DNA from: Patiria pectinifera
Taxonomy: Eukaryota; Echinodermata; Asteroidea; Valvatida; Asterinidae
Direction: 5' to 3'
Assembly (NCBI GenBank): GCA_029964075.1
Contig: CM057142.1
Location: 2,681,770 to 2,745,769, forward strand
Length of the DNA: 64,000 nt
In this document: in pieces, positions 33,361 through 43,500 of the stretch
Position numbering within the stretch: position 1 is the stretch's first letter
Layout of the letters: every line of letters begins with the position of its first letter
The notes under the pieces: generated by a model
Database searches by the model: none
Seen by the model: only the letters and a program-made list of their open reading frames with translations
What the model was told of the DNA's origin: nothing
Program-made: the position numbers and the translations under genes

Positions 33361-34281
33361 TGTTTCGGCGACTGACTTTTCATGATCAAGCTGCTTTTGA
33401 GCTACGACCGTCGGGAATGTTTCAGTCGTCGATTTTTTTGCGACCTGAGTGTAACTGCGACGATATTAAGACGATCGGAATTAGTCGGCGCTCGACAAAA
33501 TCAACAGTCGCAAGAGTAGAAAAATTTCAACTTCTACGACGACGTCACGATCGTGCACGTATCAAGCCATCTGTTTTCAATTGTGTAGCCAATCAGCACA
33601 CAACACCGGCGCTCCGCGTTTCGCGCAACATCACACAGTACGCACCACGCGCGCGTCAATCACCATATAAGGAGATTGTTTACTAAATACTCGCGAGAGG
33701 ATTTTCCATACCATAGCTAGAGGGGTGTTTAAAAAAAAATGAAGTAAAACTGTTCAACAAAATCGTTGGAAATGTATAATTTTTTACTTTTTTGACTCTT
33801 TTTTGACTTTTTGACTCAAAAAGTATTTGTTAATGGGAATACAAGTACATATAAGACCGTATCAGGGGAATGCGCGCTGATAAATGGCTCGAGCCGAACC
33901 GACCAAGCACGTAATTATTCCCTTATTGTCAAAGAAGCCACATGACTGTCTTTGTTGTGGAATCGTGGTGGATCGTCGCGTCTTGGGTGGCATGAGCATG
34001 GTTGAGATTATTTTGCGTCGGGATGCTGCCTGTTCCAGAGAATCACACGATTTCTCAGTTTTTCTTGATGCCGACGGTTCCGTCGTGGCGCAAGCAAATC
34101 GCGGGTCGACCTGAAGCCGGCTTTAGAGGCAAGATGCTGCATGACCAAGGCCTACCCAATTAAGGCAGCCGTACCGTAGCTGAATTTGTTGTTGGAAGTA
34201 AGTTTTTGTAACAACCGATCTGATTGGACAGACATTGACAGTCAATCCATATTGGACAGATTGGACAGTCAATCCATATTT
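33361..34281. other. no recognised gene
   Basis: 33360-33660 is relatively GC-rich with many CG dinucleotides and a TATAAGG at about 33666, but no encoded domain is recognised. 34215-34280 has a short tandem repeat around ATTGGACAG...CAATCCATATT. Confidence 0.4.
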
Positions 34282-34611
34282 CGTCGTGTGCCCGGCAGAA
34301 GGGCATAAGTGTGCATATGCCCTTATGCAATGTAGCGTAATGACCAACATGTTCCCAGCAAAAGGTCATATGCAGAAAACTGCCTCCATTTTAATGAAAT
34401 TTTAACATTTTCGTCAGAAATTAATACAAGTTGTTCCTAAACTCATGATTCATACGTGTGACAAATTTCAAATTCGTACGATTTATATTACGTGTGGGAG
34501 AACATTGGATACATAATGCGCGCGAGGGAACAATGGAATTTTCAATGCAATTTTCTTGAAAATGATTTTTGCGTCAGAACGCTCATATGCCCTTCTGCCG
34601 GGCACCCGACG
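34282..34611. mobile_element. MITE with 4-bp TSD
   Basis: Terminal inverted repeats CGTCGTGTGCCCGGCAGAAG and its complement at the right end (CTTCTGCCGGGCACCCGACG), flanked by ATTT on both sides (34278-34281, 34612-34615). 330 bp, non-coding. Confidence 0.8.
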
Positions 34612-34941
34612 ATTTGGAAGTGTAATAAATAATGTATCCCTGGCGCGAGGTCAGAATACTAGATATGTGGACTCGGTTTGCCAAGGCAAAGTCTTCAGAC
34701 GTAAGTGAGCTGAGTAAGACTAATCTGCTTGCAATGATGAAGTGAAAGAGAAGTCCAATCTGCTTAATATAAAGCACATTTATAAAATGTATGTTACTTA
34801 GAATTCGATTCACATATAACCATGTCTGTTGAATACTGATAATAAATCTTTCTTATGTTTTAAAGCACGTTAAATATTTCTTGATGAAAACGTCTTATTT
34901 TTAGATAGTTTAGACAGTTTAGTTTATTGTTTTACACTAGT

Positions 34942-35583
34942 CGTCACCGTTTTCACGAAGAGCCACATATGTCGATTTTGAAGAAAAGCGTTTTCGAGAT
35001 AATCGCAAAAGAAGTTTGTCGTATTTTAAAACTGCAAAAAATACCACTTTGCAACAACTTTGTGAAGCAAGGAAACCATCACACTATTCTATGTGAGCTG
35101 AATTTTTACATGAACCCAGTAATAAGACTTAATTCAGCAGTTAATTAGTGAAAATTAATTAGTAAAGATATGTGGCTCTTCGTGAAAACGCAAATTCAGG
35201 TTTCCGACATATTGGCCCTTTCTTTTCAATGTGTATTTCCATAGGCGCGCGTGAGAGGGCGCGCGCAGCTAAAAATGTAACAAAGATATGTGGCTCTTCG
35301 TGAAAACGCAAATCTCATTTGACCTACTTTTACGTATTTCCGTGCAATGGGTTTTGTACGCGTTCAAAGGGCCAAAATGTATGTGGCTCTTCGTGAAAAC
35401 GCAAAATTCATTTATCGAGATTTTGGCCCCTTGCAACATTAATGTAACTTGGAAATTAATGATGTTTTGCTTACAGAAACATGTCAAAATGGTTAAGTAC
35501 ATTGTTTTAAATCAAAATATTGAAAAAAATCAACAAAAAATGGTAATTTTTGACATATGTGGCTCTTCGTGAAAACGGTGACG
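34942..35583. mobile_element. MITE with perfect long TIRs and iterated internal copies
   Basis: The outer ends CGTCACCGTTTTCACGAAGA... and their complement match perfectly for about 32 bp and are flanked by TAGT (34938-34941, 35584-35587). ATGTGGCTCTTCGTGAAAAC is repeated at about 35169, 35289, 35381 and 35560, all in the orientation of the right end. Such internal repeats may be subterminal transposase-binding sites (inference). 642 bp, no transposase. Confidence 0.85.
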
Positions 35584-35880
35584 TAGTGGCCAATGGCCAA
35601 ATTACAGTAGAAACTAATACAAGTTGTAAAAAACAAAAAAAAACATTAAAATTGCAAAATTATATTACATAAAAAAATACATCTTATCGGCAATGAAAAG
35701 TGCATTAAAAGATTCATTGGGACATAAATTAACCACCAATATTTACACACAAACGTACTGCAACTACCTATTTAATAAATTAACAAATTAAGAAATAGAA
35801 CTGCTTCTGCAACGAGAAGTCCTGGTACACAGCTGGTCGACATTATGGGCAATGTGCAGATTGCGAGAATGACTCTCATA
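35584..35880. other. AT-rich spacer
   Basis: Nothing recognisable apart from A runs. Confidence 0.4.
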
Positions 35881-35881
35881 T

Positions 35882-36530
35882 CTAGTAGGGGGAGAAGGCC
35901 CATAGTTCGCGATTTTTGGGTAGACCTGGAGAGCCCTTCCGCAAACCGCTGTACAATTTGCGGTTAGCTTTGACGGAAATCTCTGAAATATGTTTGTTCC
36001 ATTGAAGGATGTTCTGTATCCAAACACCAACTGATTTTTCTGCCTGGTCAACAAACTGAAGGGGGCATTGATTGAACTTAAGAACAGCGGGGACAGGGGC
36101 TTGTTGCTTGTAACAGATCTGGAGGGTCTGACACTTGCTTGGATTTAAGCAAAGCATATTATCATCACACCATTGACTAAATTTATTAAGGATCTCCTGA
36201 AGCTGGCTAGTACACAAATAAGAACGGTTTTCAGCTTGTGTCAGATCATCAGCATATTTCCAATGATTCAAATTGTCAGGAACATCTTCAACAGCATAAT
36301 TAATGATGGCATGGAAACCAATTGGTACCAGCTTAGTACCTTGTGGAAGACCACTTGTCAGATTTTTGTATGTAGACAAAGTTTGATTGTATCGAACACA
36401 TTGCATCTGGTTGCTTAAAAAGCCGCACAGCCAAGGGACGATGGACCTGCGGACTCCCAAGCGGATGAACTTTTCAATCATCAGTCTATGATCCACCATG
36501 TCAACGCAGAACTTTCTTAGGTTCTGTCAT
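35882..36530 (-). mobile_element. LINE reverse transcriptase fragment
   Basis: The minus strand reads FCVDMVDHRLMIEKFIRLGV, then SGLPQGTKLVPIGFHAIIN, then the catalytic KYADDL, then CLNPSKCQ and ISVKANRKLYSGLRK. This covers RT palm and thumb. The GLPQGTKLVP segment places it in a different LINE lineage from the 1.3-2.6 kb copy. 5' truncated; the frame is open for 205 codons, so it is younger than the other LINE remnants. Confidence 0.85.
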
Positions 36531-38041
36531 TTTGCTTGAGGGATACAGTTTATGCACCGTCGTTTGGACAATGAAGCTCGTGCACTCTGCCCAAAAATTC
36601 AACTGTAGCATCATTAAGTTCTTAACAAATCGCACGTGTCTTATCATCTCACCTCTAGTATTTTAACTAGTGTTAAGACACCGTATTGTTTTTTCCGTCA
36701 AAACCTTGAAGACAACCAAAAAAGTCTCCTTGGTCATCACGAGAAAGCTTATCACCATTTATATGAGAAATTGAGAAAAACTCGAGTGAAAAAAATGTCC
36801 CCTTTTTCCCCACCCAAAACTAAAGACGAGTTGTCTTATCTCTACAAAGTAGTTTTCTTTTAGCGGAGAGGCATTTTGCTACCAAAGCTGTTTTGGTTAA
36901 AGAATGCATTTTAGTTTATTTCTCAATTTGGTCTTAAACGTGAACAGATGGAATATTTAGTAGTCATCAATGTCGCTTCATAGAGTATAAGCATATAGCC
37001 CTAAAGTAAAACAAATGAATTGAAAAGTTGAATATGATGTTTGGGCTTTAACTAAATACATTCATTATAATTGTCGTGTGACCGGGGTTTTAAATAAAGT
37101 GTAGATACGACACAGGCTGGTCTCTCTGGCTTGGATCCTTTTCTGTTTATTCTGTAAAATGACGAAGACATCAATAAGACATGTTGAGTTGTCTTCGTCA
37201 GAGTGTAATGTGTAATGATTAAAGCTAAATAACAATAATTACAAAATTCTTAAATCAAGTTCACTGGACAAAATCACGATTAATTTTAAACAAATATCAG
37301 CCATCCTGGCTAATCTCACATAATTATTTACAGAAAATGAGGAATCAATCATTGAAAATGAAGAACAAAATAAGATATTGGAATAATGGTCAAAATGGAC
37401 TTCGCGCCCAAAAGTCTGGACGGTTTCCGCCATCTTAAAAATCTCACTTACCTGTACCATTAATGTGTCAAAAAGCAGTGATTCATATATATTAATATTC
37501 ACAAGCTACAGCTACAAAATATTGGAATCTTGGGAGAGCATTACACTATTCAAATAAATCTTAGACAGTATAACACTATTTAAACAAATGAAATATATTA
37601 ATGTTTCGTCTCACTTCCTGAGAAACAACATCGTGAGTCAAAGTCATAAAATACAGTGATATACAAGAATATCACTCTAGACAGAATATATTTAAACAAG
37701 TTAGGAATATTGGCAATAAATAAATTAAAGATTTACCTGTAAAATGACGAAGACATCAATAAGACATGTTGAGTTGTCTTCGTCAGAGTGTAATGTGAAC
37801 CGTGGCGCGAAACTGAAGGTTTGGGTGCGCCGTACTTAATTAGAATAATAAAGGTAACGCAGGAGTGATTCTATTACAATGTAAATTAACAGTTACTCAT
37901 GCATAAAAAGGACTAGAAATAAATAAATAGCGGGGGCTATATTTTATACTTGTCACATGCCGTATAGTTTCCAACCAATTAGAAGCTTCAATGGAAGTAC
38001 CAGACACTCAAAATATAACTGTTACATTGTTAGATATAACC
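36531..38041. repeat. non-coding stretch with a perfect 61-bp direct repeat
   Basis: 37152-37212 and 37737-37797 are identical. Each contains a 10-bp hairpin stem GACGAAGACA/TGTCTTCGTC. No coding sequence lies between them, and there is no LTR end dinucleotide pair or primer-binding site. Confidence 0.7.
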
Positions 38042-38542
38042 TTGTTAAAGAGGTTGTGGAATGCTCGAAGACATTTCCATCATTTTTGGGGTATATGTAG
38101 CCTAAGGTGTGATGAAATAAAAACGACTATTGTTTCTGTCATGAAATGAGTACAAAGGGTACTTTTGAGAGCTATTTTTCAGGTCCTGTTTCGACCCGAA
38201 CGTGCAATTTGTGAAAAGTCGTCGTTGCGGGTAGCAAACAAAACACAGTAAATCGTGACGTTATAAACAGGACTCGTTTATGCTACTCTGCATCGGGAGT
38301 CCTGTTTATTACGTCACGATTTACTGTGTTTTGTTTGCTGCCCGCAACGACGACTTTTACACAAATTGCACATTCGGGTCGAAACAGGCATGACAGGACT
38401 TGAAAAACAGCTCTCAAAAGTACCTTTTGTATTCATTTTATGACAGAAACAATAATCGTTTTTATTTTATCACACCTTAGGATACATATACCCGAAAAAT
38501 GACGGAGAAATGTCTTCGAGCATTCCACAACCTCTTTCACAA
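38042..38542. repeat. 500-bp near-perfect palindrome
   Basis: Left arm 38042-38274, 23-nt loop, right arm 38298-38542. The arms are well above 90 percent identical, with a few small indels (for example an extra CATGCC-type insertion in the right arm). The centre carries AAACAGGACT/AGTCCTGTTT. No TSD was identified and there is no ORF of interest. Confidence 0.85.
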
Positions 38543-38776
38543 TGCAGAACGCGGTATAAAAGCAGATTCATACAGGCATTGAACATTTCAGGAATAAGCC
38601 GGGATAACTGTGTCGATAGCGAACTAATTTGTATGGGGAAAACCAGCAAGACCAGAGAGGAACAAGAGGCAAAGCTACTGAACCAAGAGAGACAGAGAGA
38701 AAAGGGTGACCAATCGTGGGTTAAATGTCATAGGCAAAAAAGGTTCCTTTACTCCCGTCAGTGATGGAATTAACAA

Positions 38777-39340
38777 GTTGACTGATGTGATGTGGGATAT
38801 GACGTTTTAAACACCCAAGCACGCGCGGTTCTACGGGGGTTAGGGGGTGCTGTAGCCCCCCCCCCCACACACCCAAAGTCTAGCCCCCACGAAATAAATT
38901 CCGTAAAAAACAAATTGCATTAGCAAAAAAGAAGGATTGTGATGTACATGCGAACGGTCTCCCCCTAAAGAAGAAATAGCCGTGACAAGGGTGCATTTGT
39001 TAATATAGTGTGAATGATTTTAGGATTTTATTGGCGCTCCCCATTGAAAATATGGCATGACCCCCCATCCCCCATTCCCCCACCACCACCACCACCACCA
39101 CCACCACCACCTATTGATTTTCGGAGGCCTAAGTGTCAGGAAAAAATAGCCGGTCTACATTTCAGCACGCCTCCCTGAAAAAGTCTGGATCCACCGTGCT
39201 AGCCCCCAAAAATATTGGTTCTACAACCGCGCCTGCACCCAAGGGCTATAAGAGCGCATATCGCCCGAGGCGAAGCCGAGCCGGCGTGCTATGCGCCCGA
39301 GGGTGTTCAAAACGTCATATCCCACATCACAGCGGTCAAC
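38777..39340. repeat. nested foldback with (CCA)n
   Basis: Outer inverted ends of about 40 bp (GATGTGGGATATGACGTTTT and its complement near 39310). Inside lies a second G/C-run element with CGCGGTTCTAC ends (about 38822-39230), of the family seen at 4277-4532, with a CCA microsatellite at 39080-39111. Confidence 0.65.
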
Positions 39341-40189
39341 AATAATTGTTTTGCTATACCTCTGTCTTGGCTTCGTTGGATTGTGATGTAAAAATCACGA
39401 AAACAAACAGCAGTAAACACAACAATCATGACAATCGAACGTCAACTCACATGTTGCGTGCTCGAAACAGCTGGTCGTCTGCTAGTTCGCTGCTCCCATT
39501 CATGTGTTGAAACATGGTGAAAATAGCGTGGGTACCAAAGATACAAGCGTTTCACACCGTACGTACCGTACCGCACACACGAAGTCTTAGTACACTCCCC
39601 GTGGGACATCACGTACGCGATATCCCACTGGGAGTATGCCATGACTTTGTTATAAACTTAACATGTGATCGTTCTACGCCAATGAAAATACAGTATTCCA
39701 GACAGAGGTATAACAACCTCATGTGTCTCACCGCCGGTTTGTTTTTCAGAAATGACCTCTATCATAACTCAAAATAGTTCCCTCAATAGAATATTATTTG
39801 AACTAATTTTCTTTTCCCTTTCCTGTTGATTGATGAAGATCTTATTTTGCCTTCATGTGATTGTCGTTCTGATATACATTTTTTAAAGACGTAAAATTAG
39901 ATGTTTTATTAAGGACAACAAAGAAATTATTTGCCTGTACATATATTTTACTTTCGATTTTTCAGTTGGTAGACATTTAGTTTTTTAAGAAAGTCTTCTC
40001 ACATTAGATCCCCTAATATAACAAATTCCAAAGCGGCCATTTATATAAAGCAACCATCTTGTTGTCTCACAGACAAGTCTTATACTGCCTGCAGGTTGCC
40101 TTGCAATCAATATCCTTCGCAGTCCTTAAATCACACTTTTTATGCAGCACTGGTGTACAATATATAATAGGAATGGACAAGAATTACCC

Positions 40190-40460
40190 TGTGCAATGAT
40201 TGCCCTTGTGGAGTGCCGTGGCCTTGAGGTCTGGAGCATTGAACTCGTGTAGGTTCGATTCCCACCAGGGTTTTTTGTGTGCGTGTGTCCTTGAGCAAGG
40301 CACTTTGTCACTCATTGCTTCTCCCCACCCAGGAGTAAAGGGGTACCTGTGAGGGCAGAGATGGTTATTATGATTGATCATACCCTGGGCCGAAATGGCA
40401 GCATCGAGCTGCATGCTCCCGAGGGAGCTGAAGTTGTCTTTGGATTTTTCATTAGCCAAA
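40190..40460 (+). mobile_element. tRNA-derived SINE
   Basis: An A-box-like GTGGCCTTGAGGTCTGGAGC and a B-box TAGGTTCGATTCCCAC are spaced as in tRNA, followed by TCCTTGAGCAAGGCACTTTG and CCCACCCAGGAGTAAAGGGG. I recall this body as common in echinoderm and other deuterostome SINEs. It ends just downstream of the SLC46-like stop codon. Confidence 0.75.
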
Positions 40461-40541
40461 TGATCAGGGTAACAATAATGTAAATATAATAAATGTAATT
40501 GTTGTTACATGTATATGATACATCCTCCAAACGTATACAAC

Positions 40542-43500
40542 TCAAATCGTATCAGATTCGTCGATACCTTCGTTAGTATGGCCACCCATATCGCTTCCTT
40601 TGCATTCTTCATGATCCTCCTCAGACGCTTTGTCGTTTTTGTTTCTTGGCCAAAACAGTTGCAGCACCCTGCAATTAACATGGATTATGAATGCTTCAGT
40701 TCTGCTATGTTTCAGTTTCTTAGGTCCCAATGAGCCTTTGCAACTTGTGCTAATCCTACTCGCCCATTAGAAATCTACACGTCAACTCATAAAAACTTCA
40801 TTTTACTTTTTTGACGAGGAAAGAGGAGCTAGGCTGTCAGTATTTTTATGCTACAAATAAAACGATCTCGCATTTCTTGATATAATATGGTGTCTCCAGT
40901 TATAAGATCTGACTTGAAATCGACAAATTGATTAAATGTCTTATAGTAATTTGATCTATGAAAAGCATAACAGTAAATGAAAACTGCTTACACAACGATT
41001 CCAACAGGGAAGACGCACAAACCAGCGAAGACGTAAAAGACGGCCGGTGGTACAAACTTGACGGTAGCTGAATAGATACCGGTGCCCATAATGCTGGCTA
41101 TAAACCCTGCCAAATTGTCTAGGCATCCTACCAAGGAAAAAGCAGCACCTGTGGAAACAATAATTATTAAAGACCATTTTATGTTTATTTGGGAGTAAGA
41201 CCAGTCATTTTGAAGCTTCAAATGGTTGACTACTCAAGTGAGTAGCTAAAGGCGCTTGAGGCCCCCCCCCAAAAAAAAAAAAAGCCGCTTGAGCCCCCTC
41301 CCCCCCAAAAAAAAAAGGAGGAAGAGATGGGAAGAGCCAGAAACAATTCACAAATTAAAAAAAAAACAAATAAATACAGAAAACGAAAAAAAAACCTCTC
41401 ACCTATTTCCGTTGACGCCACTATTTGGGATAAGAGTGTTCGTGCTATTGGCATGGACATCAGTTCGAAAGCGCCCAGAATGCTGGCTGAAACAAATCCA
41501 GGGTTATCAGACTTATGATAATGTATCTTGAATTAAGGAATAATGGCGGAGCCGTTTTGACAGCTATGTCGGCTTTGAGAGTCGTTTTAAGTATTCTATA
41601 TTTGACTCGCATTTAAGGTCAAATCAGAATCAGATTAGCTTTATTTTTTTTTACATGTGTTTTATGAAACACACCTCTTGCTACGTTTACATGTGCCTCG
41701 CGCAAGTAGGACTAAAACTCTCCTTACATGGAGATCGCGCACAGCGCGATTAAGCGCAGAACGCAGCGGCGCCGGTGTGGTGTGAATTTAGGACACTATG
41801 AAATACGGACCCATTATTAGTATTGCGCATGTTTAAGTGAAGATAATTAGGAAAGTAACTGGTCACGTGTATGTGATCAACCAATGAACGGTTAAAAGGG
41901 ACTAGAATTCATAGGAGTCCAAATTTCATGTGAAACCGGACCAAAAAAGTGTTAAAACCAGTCGATGTTTACTCAAACGTTTAAAACCACGCACGTGCAG
42001 GGCTCTCGACCAATAGGAGTGGGTAAACTGTCTTGTTGAAGGTAGACACCTTCAGGTGATGAGCCAAATGCAAACGACAGCAGGAGAGAGAAGAACATTC
42101 CGAAGAGGGTCGGTGCAGGCAGCCCTGCTTCACTCTACTGCGGATTGGGAAGGTCTCTAAAGTTTCTTCATCACAACGGACTGAGCCTCGTATGCTGTGA
42201 AATGATGTCACGATGCTGAGAAGTTTTGGAAGGCAACCGCACTTTTCAAGCAGCTTGAAGAGACAATCTCCGCTAACAAGGTCGAAAGACTTTGTGGGGT
42301 CGACGAAGGCGAGATACTGGGGACTCCTCTGTTCACGACATTTCTCCAGCAGTTGTCGAAGGGTAAAGATCATGTCCACCGTGGATCTTGCTGCCCTGAA
42401 GCCACACTGTGACTCGGGGTAGACGCGCTCCGCCAGAAGCTGGAGCCTGATAAGGGCAACGCGTGCGAAGACCTTCCCCACAGTGCTAGCTCAGCAGAGA
42501 GATGCCGCGGTGGTTATTACAGTCGCTGCGTTCGCCCTTGTTCTTGTAAAGTGTGACGATTGTGGCGTCACGCCTGTCATGGGGGACACCTCCTTCATTC
42601 CAGCAAAGGCAGAGGAGGTCGTGAAGATATGGCAAAAGGGAGGGTTTCCCAAGTTTGATGACGTCAGTTTCTGGGGCCTTGCAGCAAGCGAGGCTGTCAA
42701 TGGCTTTGCTGAGCTCCTCTTGCGTAGGGTTTTTGTAAAGCTCCTCCATCACAGGCAAGCTGGCGATGTCATTCAGAGCCTCCTCTGGCACTGTGTTTTC
42801 TGTGGCATAAAACTCCATGTAGTGCTCAGCCCACATTTCCTGCTTGCTGCTGTCGGTGATGACTTCACCGGACTTGGATTTGAGAGGCGCCGGGGTTTTT
42901 TTTCATGGAGGGACCTGTGGCTTGTTTGATCCCCTCATACATGCCCCTGATGTCACCTGTATCGGAGGCGGCTTGTATGCTGGAGGCGAGTTCGAGCTAG
43001 TTGTTGTTTACGCAGTGTCGTACTGTTTGCTAGGCCTTGCCCCTGGCTTTCTAAGAGCCTTAAGGTTCGTCGTTGATGGATTCTCTTCTACTGAGGAAGG
43101 CGGTGCGCTTGGTCTCGATACTGGCTCCATCTCTACTGCGCTGGTCTCAAACCAGTCTGTTTTTTCCTCACTTTCTTGCCATATGCTGCGAGGGCTTGGT
43201 AATAAATGGTGTCAGGCAGGCAGTTCCACTTGCGGAGAGTGCTTGATCAAGTGAGGTGAGGAAGAACTGGGTGACAGTTGAATTTATGGAGCAGCTGGCG
43301 TTGATGTAGGGACGTGGCTTCTGCTTGGCATGGTCTGCCTGGGTTGTAGCTTGACCTTACTGAGGACGAGGGAGTGGTCCGTGTCGCAGTCTGCGCTATG
43401 GAAAGAGCGGGTAGGGTGGACGAAGTTGAGTGCCTCTCGTGTCGCGATGATGAGGTCGAGCTGGTGCCAGCGTTTGGATCTTGGATGCCTCCAGGAAACC

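Noticed and set aside
33360-33686. GC-richer 108-codon frame, possible first exon with TATAAGG
   Set aside because: No recognised protein family, no matching donor and downstream exon; kept only as a note in the non-coding stretch.
37152-37797. LTR retrotransposon from the 61-bp direct repeat
   Set aside because: No TG/CA ends, no primer-binding site, no polypurine tract and no gag/pol between the copies.
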